The position numbers and the translations under genes were made by a program. DNA of 30,820 nt. Source: JAILZP01 sp037444185. GTDB taxonomy: Bacteria; Bacillota; Desulfotomaculia; Desulfotomaculales; Desulfocucumaceae. Shown here one piece after another: positions 23,938 to 30,525 of the stretch (position 1 is its first letter; each line of letters begins with the position of its first letter). The notes below the pieces were generated by a model. It worked only from the letters and a program-made list of their open reading frames with translations. It did not search any database and was not told where the DNA came from. The stretch is taken from NCBI GenBank assembly GCA_037444185.1, contig JBBIMW010000028.1, forward strand, positions 1 to 30,820, in the 5' to 3' direction.

Positions 23938-25830
23938 TCAGTTGCTGGGTCTAATCACAAACAATGTCTGGCCGTACTCCACCGGTGATCCGTTTTCCGG
24001 CAGCACCTGCAGCACCTGGCCCGAAATATCGGATTCAATTTCATTCATCAGTTTCATGGCCTCCACGATACAAAGCACCTGCCCCCTGGACACCGTGTCC
24101 CCCACCTTTACAAAGGGCGGAGCACCGGGGTCCGGCGCGGAGTAAAAGGTTCCCACCATGGGAGCTTTGATCTGGTGGAGGCCTTCTCCAGCCACTGGCG
24201 CCGCACTACCGAGGACGCTTCTTTCACTTCCGCCGAATGCCGGTCCTTCCGCCCCCCGGTCCGGTTCCGCCGGGGACGCCTGATCCGGCGCCGCCGTATA
24301 CCTGGATGATCCCTTTTTTATAGACACCTTTATCCCTCTGTTCTCCAGCGCCAGCTCATGTATGTCCGTGCTGTTGATCAACTGGACCAGTTCTTTTATT
24401 TCCTGCATGTTCATTTCCAAATCCTCCCCTGTAATCGGGCTTTTAATCGTTTTTACGGCAGCTTTCCCGGAGCTTTTCGGCGGTTGGCCGGAAACTCCCA
24501 GGCCGGCCCTCTGTTCAAAAAATTTCCTGGCCACTTGAGGAAACATGGCATAGGTGAGGCAGTCCTCCTCCGATCCGGCCAGACCCTTTGATTCCTCCCT
24601 GGCCCTGGGCATTCCCGGTTCCAGCAGGTCCGCCGGCCGGCAAGTGTGTTCCCGGCGTCCGGCCAGTATTTTCTCTTTAATTACTTCGTGCACCGGCGCC
24701 GGAGGCCTTCCGTAAAGCCCTTGGACGTAGGCCTTGACTTCGCCCGGAATCAGCTTGTATCTTTCCCCCGTCAATACATTCAAAACAGCCTGGGTGCCCA
24801 CTATCTGGCTGGTGGGCGTCACCAGCGGCGGATACCCCATTTCCTTCCTGACCCTGGGTATTTCCTCCAGCACCTCCGGGAGCCTGTCAAGGGCTTTTTG
24901 TTCCTCCAGCTGGCTGATCAGGTTGGAGATCATCCCCCCGGGCACCTGGTGGTCGAAGACCCTCATGTCATTGATGCTGGTGACCCCCCTTTTTTGGCCG
25001 TATTCCTGTCTCAGATTCTCGAAATAGCGGGCCATCTCAAACAGACTTCCCAGATTCAGCCCGGTGTCGTAGGGGGTGTCTTTCAGTGCCCGGACCACAG
25101 TTTCCACCGGCGGCTGCGACGATCCGAAGGCCAGGGGCACCGAAGCGGTGTCTATCACGTCGGCGCCGGCCTCCACGGCTTTTAAATAGGTTCCCAGGGC
25201 CAGGCCGCCGATGTAGTGGCTGTGCACCTGCACCGGCAGGCCCACCTTTTCTTTCAGTTGCTTGACCAGTTCATAGGCTGCGTATGGGGCCAGGAGACCG
25301 GCCATGTCTTTGATGCAAATTGAATCGGCCCCCATGCCGGCCAGGGCGGAAGCGGTCTCCAGATAGTGTTCCGTGGTGTGCACGGGGCTGATGGTGTAGA
25401 CCACCGCCGCCTGCACGTGGGCGCCGGCCTTTTTTCCAGCCCGGATGGAAGTCTCCAGATTTCTGATGTCGTTCAGGGCGTCGAATATTCTAATGATATC
25501 AATGCCGTTTTCCACGGTCTTGGCCACAAAGGCCTCCACCACGTCATCCGGGTAATGCTGGTAGCCCACCAGGGACTGCCCCCTGAGCAGCATTTGCAGC
25601 GGAGTTTTTCTGACCAGCTTTTTCAGATTCCTCAGTCTTTCCCAGGGGTCTTCCCCCAGGAACCTGAGACACACGTCATAGGTGGCCCCTCCCCACACCT
25701 CCAGGGAATGAAAGCCCATGTCGTCCATCATCTCAGCTACGCCCAGCATGTCCGCCGTGCGCATCCGGGTGGCCCACAGGCTTTGGTGGCCGTCCCTCAG
25801 TGTTGTATCCGTTATGCCTACTTTAAACAA
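23938..25830 (-). CDS. pycB: Fusion: pyruvate carboxylase/oxaloacetate decarboxylase carboxyltransferase + AccB-like biotin carrier
   Basis: The 630-residue protein joins two modules. Residues 1 to about 450 form an HMGL-like carboxyltransferase plus conserved carboxylase domain: DTTLRDGHQS (8-17), probable carbamylated Lys174 in KDMAG, and metal-binding His203/His205 (HSHY). Residues 473-630 look like a full AccB: the N-terminal helix MNMQEIKELVQLIN, a Pro/Ala-rich linker and a biotinyl domain with EAMKLMNEI (biotin on Lys593). Subunit-B proteins usually end with only a biotinyl domain, so the AccB-specific N-terminal region is notable. The start is the TTG at 25830, eight bases after GGAGG. 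The likely reaction is pyruvate to oxaloacetate with AccC; decarboxylation is the alternative, but no membrane subunits are nearby. Confidence 0.9.
   Translation of the reverse strand: MFKVGITDTTLRDGHQSLWATRMRTADMLGVAEMMDDMGFHSLEVWGGATYDVCLRFLGEDPWERLRNLKKLVRKTPLQMLLRGQSLVGYQHYPDDVVEAFVAKTVENGIDIIRIFDALNDIRNLETSIRAGKKAGAHVQAAVVYTISPVHTTEHYLETASALAGMGADSICIKDMAGLLAPYAAYELVKQLKEKVGLPVQVHSHYIGGLALGTYLKAVEAGADVIDTASVPLAFGSSQPPVETVVRALKDTPYDTGLNLGSLFEMARYFENLRQEYGQKRGVTSINDMRVFDHQVPGGMISNLISQLEEQKALDRLPEVLEEIPRVRKEMGYPPLVTPTSQIVGTQAVLNVLTGERYKLIPGEVKAYVQGLYGRPPAPVHEVIKEKILAGRREHTCRPADLLEPGMPRAREESKGLAGSEEDCLTYAMFPQVARKFFEQRAGLGVSGQPPKSSGKAAVKTIKSPITGEDLEMNMQEIKELVQLINSTDIHELALENRGIKVSIKKGSSRYTAAPDQASPAEPDRGAEGPAFGGSERSVLGSAAPVAGEGLHQIKAPMVGTFYSAPDPGAPPFVKVGDTVSRGQVLCIVEAMKLMNEIESDISGQVLQVLPENGSPVEYGQTLFVIRPSN
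24412..24429 (-). promoter_or_regulatory. Internal ribosome-binding site and ATG for a free AccB product
   Basis: Inside the fusion gene the minus strand reads GGGGAGG, eight bases, then ATG (24414-24412), in frame and exactly at the first residue of the AccB-like module. Translation from here would give a free 158-residue biotin carrier (23938-24414). SD strength and spacing are better than those of several real starts in the window. This is sequence evidence only; use of the site is unproven. Confidence 0.6.
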
Positions 25831-25924
25831 AATGTCAACCTCCATAATAAGTAGTAATAATATCCACAAGTTGATGTTATTAGATAATCTGCGCATACAG
25901 TGTGCTGTCGCGGCATTTACGTAT

Positions 25925-25940
25925 TATAATGAACATTATA
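25925..25940. promoter_or_regulatory. Inverted repeat in the pycB promoter region
   Basis: TATAATG-AA-CATTATA (plus strand) is a perfect 7-bp inverted repeat, so TATAAT occurs on both strands within it. It lies 95-110 bases before the pycB start. With 17-base spacing the minus-strand TATAAT has only a weak -35 (TTCAAG). It could be an operator overlapping a -10 box; no regulator is identified. Confidence 0.4.
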
Positions 25941-26029
25941 TGTTATCCCTTGGCAATCTTGAAGTGCCGGACCATAAGTATACAATGTAAAAGAAAAGAA
26001 TATATTATACTAAATACAAAAAGCTCGGT

Positions 26030-26052
26030 AAAAAAACCGCCCTGCCGGGCGG
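26030..26052 (-). terminator. Rho-independent terminator of the spoIIIA operon
   Basis: Minus-strand CCGCCC-GGCA-GGGCGG is followed by seven T residues (26036-26030), starting about 24 bases after the spoIIIAH stop codon. It separates the mother-cell spoIIIA operon from the vegetative carboxylase genes. Confidence 0.92.
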
Positions 26053-26075
26053 CGTATGTTATCCTCGCCTTTTGT

Positions 26076-26624
26076 TCAGTTCCTCGGTATTATTATAATA
26101 CCCTGCTCCCCAATGCCCGTCTCTTTCGAAACAATCTCCATTATCCCGGCTTCCTCCGGGGGATTCACACCCTTGCCGTCCACCACCACGGTCACTCCCT
26201 TTTGGTCCATGGACACCACGGCTTCCCTGTATCCCCGGGCCTTGAGAATGCTTTCCAGCCTTGTTTCCCCGGCGGCGTTTTTACTGATCTCCATGAGTTG
26301 TTCCTGGACCAGCTGCCGGGTCTCCGCCGCCGCGGAAGGGCTGTTCAGTATTTCTTTTAAAATTTCAACCTGCCGGCTCCTGGATTTTTCCCGCACCATC
26401 CTGTACTCCACGAAGAACCCGTCTTTTCCCGCTGTATCCCCTGCCGCCGGGAGGTCCCCCGGATTGTATCCGGGGGACGGGGTTATCTGCACCGGACTTT
26501 TTACCGCCGCCGGCTCCTGCAGCACAAACCCCGCTGCGCCTCCGTAGCCCAGCAGCAGTGTCCCGGCGCCCGCCAGGAACAGCAGTGTAATAAGTGTCCG
26601 CCTCAAATTCAAGAATATCATCAT
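26076..26624 (-). CDS. spoIIIAH: SpoIIIAH, mother-cell partner of SpoIIQ
   Basis: SpoIIIAH spans the outer forespore membrane and binds forespore SpoIIQ, linking the two membranes of the feeding-tube channel. The 182-residue protein has one N-terminal transmembrane helix (about 10-32), a Pro/Gly-rich linker and a C-terminal ring-building (YscJ/FliF-like) domain. That domain includes YRMVREKSRSRQVEILKEIL and ends in EQGIIIIPRN. It is shorter than the B. subtilis protein (218), mainly in the linker. The start overlaps the spoIIIAG stop by four bases (an ATG pair; the second is also possible). It is the last gene of the operon, before a strong terminator. Confidence 0.92.
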   Translation of the reverse strand: MMIFLNLRRTLITLLFLAGAGTLLLGYGGAAGFVLQEPAAVKSPVQITPSPGYNPGDLPAAGDTAGKDGFFVEYRMVREKSRSRQVEILKEILNSPSAAAETRQLVQEQLMEISKNAAGETRLESILKARGYREAVVSMDQKGVTVVVDGKGVNPPEEAGIMEIVSKETGIGEQGIIIIPRN

Positions 26625-27253
26625 CTCACACCCCCCCCGGAGGGTAGCACCACAATTCTGTGGGGATCAACATTCAGCGCCACCCTCGTCGCCTCGAACA
26701 GCCTCTCCCTGACTGCGGGATTCGCCGCCCCTCCGGACACCACCAGCACCCCCGCCACCTTTGATGCGGTTTCCATCTCCACCACCGGGGAGTCGCCCTT
26801 TCCGTCTCTGGCTATGACCACCTGGACTGAATCGCTGTTTTCATTGATGGTTCTGGCGCCGCCGCCCTGATCCTTTTCAACGGTTGTTTTTTTGCCGGTG
26901 GTGGTGTTTACCGCATAATCCTCCCGGGCCGAGCTGGCCAGCCTGATGGTCACCCTTACGCTGCCGGCCCCCTCGATCCTTTCCAGCAGTCCCTGGAGCC
27001 TGGCCGCCAGCGCCTCTTCTTCCACAGCCATCCTGGATTTAAGCGCCGGCCTGTCCGCAGGGGGATCGATGGCCGCCGCATTCTTTTGTTCCGTCTGGGG
27101 GGGCGGGCTCCCCATGTTGCCCAGTATTATCAGCCCGACGCCCAGAAACACAGCCCCGGCCAGCCACCACATTTTTTTCCGGACCGCTTTTTGCGGTCCG
27201 CCGCCACCGCCTTCACCAGCAAGACTTTTAAGCCATTTGCCCGGAGGGGACAT
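26621..27253 (-). CDS. spoIIIAG: SpoIIIAG, ring-forming channel component
   Basis: SpoIIIAG forms a large ring in the intermembrane space of the engulfed forespore. From the ATG at 27253 the protein has 210 residues. It has a short cytoplasmic Gly-rich segment, one transmembrane helix (about 29-47), a linker, and a ring-building domain with LLERIEGAGSVRVTIRLAS and an ending VALNVDPHRIVVLPSG. The frame is open 12 codons further upstream, but AAGGGAG lies eight bases before the chosen ATG. It overlaps spoIIIAH by four bases. Confidence 0.93.
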   Translation of the reverse strand: MSPPGKWLKSLAGEGGGGGPQKAVRKKMWWLAGAVFLGVGLIILGNMGSPPPQTEQKNAAAIDPPADRPALKSRMAVEEEALAARLQGLLERIEGAGSVRVTIRLASSAREDYAVNTTTGKKTTVEKDQGGGARTINENSDSVQVVIARDGKGDSPVVEMETASKVAGVLVVSGGAANPAVRERLFEATRVALNVDPHRIVVLPSGGGVR

Positions 27254-27278
27254 ACAAATCACTCCCTTGTAATAATAT

Positions 27279-27899
27279 CTAATTGACAAACTCCACCTTA
27301 ACCTTTTCCGCCGGAAGATTATAGAAGTTGGCCACCACCCTGGCGGCTTTATCCGCCGCCCCGGCGAACTCCGGCGGTGGTGGAGGGCTTTGTCCGGTTC
27401 CGGATCCTTCCCCGCCCACCATTATGGTTACCGGTTCCACCGGTTTCACGCACCCTTCCCGCCCCAGGCGGAGCCTCACCTCTTTGATTCTGCCAAAATC
27501 TTTTTGGGCGGGATCGTCTTCCACGTTAATATCAGCCCCCACCAGGCTCAGTCTTCCGTCCAGCCCCACCAGGGCCGATATTTGTTTTTCCAGCCCCTTT
27601 TTGTACTGTTCCAGGGCCTGTTTGCGGTTGTCTTCGTGCAGTTTCCGCCCTTGGCCCAGTGCGTCCGCCGCGGCGGGAACCGGTCCCGGAGGGACCCGCC
27701 ATGCGTATTCCTCTATATCACTGAACAGATTTCCCCGGGTGATGCCGCCTATGGCCTGAACCACGGCCACGATGACCATCAGTCCCATCACCATTTTGGT
27801 GTACCTTCTCATTTCTCCTTCGGGCAGCAGCATTTCCAGGAAAATCGCCAAAACCACAATGATGATCAGATTTTGCACCAGCAGCCTCAGAGTTTCCAC
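27279..27899 (-). CDS. spoIIIAF: SpoIIIAF stage III sporulation protein
   Basis: SpoIIIAF is a mother-cell membrane protein of the SpoIIIA channel with a periplasm-side ring-building-like domain. The 206-residue protein equals the B. subtilis length. Two transmembrane helices (about 5-25 and 35-53) are followed by a soluble domain, a Pro-rich stretch (PPPPPEF) and the terminal AARVVANFYNLPAEKVKVEF motif. The start is GTG with AAGGGG eight bases upstream, 13 bases after spoIIIAE. Confidence 0.92.
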   Translation of the reverse strand: METLRLLVQNLIIIVVLAIFLEMLLPEGEMRRYTKMVMGLMVIVAVVQAIGGITRGNLFSDIEEYAWRVPPGPVPAAADALGQGRKLHEDNRKQALEQYKKGLEKQISALVGLDGRLSLVGADINVEDDPAQKDFGRIKEVRLRLGREGCVKPVEPVTIMVGGEGSGTGQSPPPPPEFAGAADKAARVVANFYNLPAEKVKVEFVN

Positions 27900-27912
27900 G
27901 GCAATTACCCCT

Positions 27913-29076
27913 TCATCTGAACATTACTGTTACATTCCCCACCGCCACCACTATGGTGATGGTGAAAAAGAACAGCAGCCCGGCGGTGGCCACCACGGCG
28001 AATACGGCCATCAGACTGTTGCCGAGGTCGTTCAGGCAGTTTACTATCTGACCGTCCTCCACCGGCTGGATCATTGCCCCCGCCAGCTTGTAAATAAGGG
28101 CCAGACAAAATATTTTCAAAAGGGGCATCACCATAATGGCAAGAACCACCATCACCCCGGCGATGCCCACAGCATTTTTGATCAAAAGGGAAGAACTGAC
28201 GATGGCTTCCAGGGCGCCTGAAAACAATCCCCCCACCACCGGTATAAAGGCATCGGTGGCGAACTTGGCCGTGCGCAGGGCCACGCTGTCCCCCACCGCC
28301 CCGGCCACTCCCTGGATTGAAAGCATGCCCAGAAAAATTGTGCTCAGAATTCCCAAAATGCCCATGGCAACGGATTTCACCAGGCCGGCCAGATTTGACA
28401 CCCTGAATCTCGGGGAAAGGTTGCTGACTAAGGACAATATGGCCGAAAAAAGAATCAGCGGAAGGACGATATTCCGTATCACCGTGGCTATCAGGGCTAT
28501 GCCGGCGAAAAGCGCCGGCTGGTAAATGGCGGCTGAAGCAAAGCCGCCCACCGCCACCAGCAGGGTGATCAGCACCGGTAGAATGGCCTGCATGAAGACC
28601 ACCATCCTGTCCACCACTTCACGGCCGGCGTTTACGGCCAGGGTGAAGGAACCGATGGCCAGGGTCACCAGAACCAGGTAGGTGACCATATAAGAAAGCT
28701 GGCCGGTGGATCCCCGGTCAAAGGCCGAGGTCAGGTTCTGCAGCACAGAGCAGATTATAGCCAGTATGACCAGCTTTCCCAGTAGCGCTGTGTTGGCCAC
28801 CACTTCCCTGAATATGTAAGCCCCGGCGCTCCCGGCGAGATCCTGGGGCCGGAGGCTGATTTCTTTGCGCGCTATTTTATACACCATACCCTTGAAATCC
28901 ATGTCGGGGACGACACTTTTTATTTCCGCGTCCAGTCTTTCGATATATCCGTTTACTTCCTCCATGTTCGCAGCTCCGGCCGGGAAGGGTTGGGGGCCGC
29001 CGGACTGTTCCGCCGGGGCCGGGCCGGGCAGGGCCAGAAAACAAACCGCCGCCAGGATGAAAATCTTTTTAATCAT
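27913..29076 (-). CDS. spoIIIAE: SpoIIIAE polytopic membrane protein
   Basis: SpoIIIAE is the large multispanning protein of the SpoIIIA complex in the mother-cell membrane and a candidate channel or permease core. The 387-residue protein has a signal-like N terminus (FILAAVCFLALPGPAPA) and a short extracytoplasmic region. About eight hydrophobic helices follow, with the conserved DAFIPVVGGLFSGALEAIVSSSLLIKNAVG area. The ATG at 29076 is preferred; a TTG one codon earlier is also in frame. SD GAGGTGG lies just upstream, and the gap to spoIIIAD is nine bases. Confidence 0.94.
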   Translation of the reverse strand: MIKKIFILAAVCFLALPGPAPAEQSGGPQPFPAGAANMEEVNGYIERLDAEIKSVVPDMDFKGMVYKIARKEISLRPQDLAGSAGAYIFREVVANTALLGKLVILAIICSVLQNLTSAFDRGSTGQLSYMVTYLVLVTLAIGSFTLAVNAGREVVDRMVVFMQAILPVLITLLVAVGGFASAAIYQPALFAGIALIATVIRNIVLPLILFSAILSLVSNLSPRFRVSNLAGLVKSVAMGILGILSTIFLGMLSIQGVAGAVGDSVALRTAKFATDAFIPVVGGLFSGALEAIVSSSLLIKNAVGIAGVMVVLAIMVMPLLKIFCLALIYKLAGAMIQPVEDGQIVNCLNDLGNSLMAVFAVVATAGLLFFFTITIVVAVGNVTVMFR

Positions 29077-29085
29077 CAAACCACC

Positions 29086-29472
29086 TCACGGCACTACCCT
29101 GATCAGTGAGTTGAGCACCGCCACCACAATGGGGACGGCCAGCACCAGGACCAGTATTTTGGCCGCGAACTCTATTTTGGCGGCCACCGCCCCCTCTCCG
29201 GCGTCCCTGCATATTTGAGCTCCAAAGTCGGCTATGTAGGCAATGCCCACTATTTTTAAAATGGTGCCCAGATAGACCATGCTCAGATTGGCCCGGGACG
29301 CAAGGTCCCTTAACACTTCCAGCACTGATCCTATTTTACCGAGCATCACCGCGAAAATGACCATCCCCACAGTTATGCTCAAAAACATGGCCATCTCCGG
29401 CCTGTTATGCCTCAGCACCACCGCCAGCACCACCGCCACCAGGCCCAAGCCCACCACCTGCAATATATCCAT
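29086..29472 (-). CDS. spoIIIAD: SpoIIIAD membrane protein
   Basis: SpoIIIAD is a small mother-cell membrane subunit of the SpoIIIA complex. The 128-residue protein has four hydrophobic segments and the conserved central stretch GTILKIVGIAYIADFGAQICRD followed by EGAVAAKIEFAAKILVL. The ATG start has GGGAGG about nine bases upstream. The gap to spoIIIAC is 218 bases, very large for this operon, and contains an inserted repeat element. The gene and its SD are intact. Confidence 0.94.
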   Translation of the reverse strand: MDILQVVGLGLVAVVLAVVLRHNRPEMAMFLSITVGMVIFAVMLGKIGSVLEVLRDLASRANLSMVYLGTILKIVGIAYIADFGAQICRDAGEGAVAAKIEFAAKILVLVLAVPIVVAVLNSLIRVVP

Positions 29473-29565
29473 AGGCGTATCCTCCCGGACAGGACATTAG
29501 CGGAGTCTAGAAGAACGTTGCAAAATTCATTTATGCGAAATTAAACAGTTATAGCCGATACAGCC

Positions 29566-29691
29566 GGAGGTTGTTCAAAAAGCTCCAGATGCAAGGCGCG
29601 GCAAGGGTTTGAGCGGAGGCGCACTTGGTGGTGCGTTGGAGCGAAAAAACCGCCGCCGCAACGCAGTAGATGGACTTTTTCAACAGCCTCC
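29566..29691. mobile_element. MITE-like element inserted between spoIIIAC and spoIIIAD
   Basis: This is a 126-base non-coding element with imperfect terminal inverted repeats: GGAGGTTGTTCAAAAAG at the left and GGAGGCTGTTGAAAAAG at the right (15 of 17 matching). Internal CAAGGCG/CGCAGTAGATGG sequences are typical of a MITE-like class ending in CTTTTTCAACAGCCTCC that I recall as widespread in bacterial intergenic regions. Its right end shares a base with the spoIIIAC stop codon. The 8-mer CTAGAAGA occurs at 29507-29514 and again at 29691-29698, at the right boundary, which may be a target duplication. It has no transposase and must have been mobilised in trans. Confidence 0.75.
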
Positions 29692-29894
29692 TAGAAGAGC
29701 TTGAACACGGATTTAACCTGTTCAAACAAAGCTCCCAGCTGGTAAATGACCCAGATGAGCACCACCGCCAAACCCCCCATGGTGGTTATAAAGGCGTAGT
29801 CTTCTTTGCCCGCGCTTTTCAGCACCCAGTGGGCCGCCGCCACCAGGATGCCCACCCCGGCGATCTTGAAAATGAGGTTTATGTCGGATCCCAA
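29691..29894 (-). CDS. spoIIIAC: SpoIIIAC membrane protein
   Basis: SpoIIIAC is a two-helix membrane protein of the SpoIIIA complex. I start it at the TTG at 29894, ten bases after AAGGA, which gives 67 residues beginning MGSDINLIFKIAGVGI, closely parallel to B. subtilis MGVDVNIIFQIAGVGI. The GTG three codons upstream is only two bases from that SD. Hydrophobic helices lie at about 8-24 and 38-56. The protein ends in VKSVFKLF, a residue or two short of the B. subtilis C terminus, and the TAG abuts a MITE-like element. Confidence 0.92.
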   Translation of the reverse strand: MGSDINLIFKIAGVGILVAAAHWVLKSAGKEDYAFITTMGGLAVVLIWVIYQLGALFEQVKSVFKLF

Positions 29895-29953
29895 GGGTCT
29901 CACTTCCTTATTTTTCTAAAAGTCCTGTGGATAAATTGAATGGAACTCCTTTT

Positions 29954-30011
29954 ATTCTGGATTCTGGCTCCCGGATTCTGTATTTCATTCGTTCGCAGGG
30001 CGGATTTGTTC
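29954..30011 (-). repeat. Dispersed intergenic repeat, copy C
   Basis: One base after the spoIIIAB TAA, the minus strand reads GAACAAATCCGCCCTGCGAA, then CGAATGAAATACAGAATCCG and a tail of CAGAATCCAG units. The order and spacing match copies A and B. It widens the spoIIIAB-spoIIIAC gap to 118 bases. Confidence 0.75.
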
Positions 30012-30012
30012 A

Positions 30013-30525
30013 TTAATAAAGCAAGATGGCCGCCGCCAGGGAGCCGCAAAAGCCAAGGTAGCTCCACATCCTGGTGTTTTTCGCGGCATTCTCCTCGGCC
30101 CTGGCCAGTTCCAAGTCAAGCTGTTTGCAGGCCAGCCGCAGGTGTTTGGCTTGGTCCTCCCGGTCCGATATGCCTATGGCTTTGCCAAGGTTGATCAGTA
30201 CGGAATAGTCCCGGGGGGAAAGGGAATTTATCTTGTAGTGCCATTCCACGGCCATTTCCCATGCTTCCCCCGCTGTGCGGCCGGATATTAGTTCCCGGGA
30301 GGCCTTTTGAAAAAAGCCGGCTGTATTGCGGTCGGAAGCATGGGCCACCCGCTCCAGGGCCTCCGCCAGCGGGGTGGCGGCGTAAACCATTTCAGTCTCC
30401 AACATTTGTATGGAAGCCAGTAGGGATTTAATTTCAGCCGGCCTCCTGGCATATTCACGGGCCACCAGCAGGCCCGCCACGCCGCCGGCGGCCACCAGCA
30501 GCGCCGCTCCCAGCAGTTTCAGCAC
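30013..30525 (-). CDS. spoIIIAB: SpoIIIAB stage III sporulation protein
   Basis: SpoIIIAB is a GspF-like mother-cell membrane protein thought to work with the ATPase SpoIIIAA. The 170-residue protein has an N-terminal hydrophobic helix (about 2-22) and a helical cytoplasmic domain with RRPAEIKSLLASIQMLETEM and the conserved DYSVLINLGKAIGISDREDQ. A C-terminal hydrophobic segment follows (about 152-170). The start is GTG at 30525, within the last codons of spoIIIAA (7-base overlap), preceded by GGGGGA. The stop codon is followed directly by dispersed repeat copy C. Confidence 0.94.
   Translation of the reverse strand: MLKLLGAALLVAAGGVAGLLVAREYARRPAEIKSLLASIQMLETEMVYAATPLAEALERVAHASDRNTAGFFQKASRELISGRTAGEAWEMAVEWHYKINSLSPRDYSVLINLGKAIGISDREDQAKHLRLACKQLDLELARAEENAAKNTRMWSYLGFCGSLAAAILLY

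Noticed and set aside
23035..23988. 317-codon plus-strand open frame opposite accC
   Set aside because: It is an antisense shadow of accC with His/Gly/Arg-rich composition and no family resemblance; it also runs past the start of accC into the fusion gene's end.
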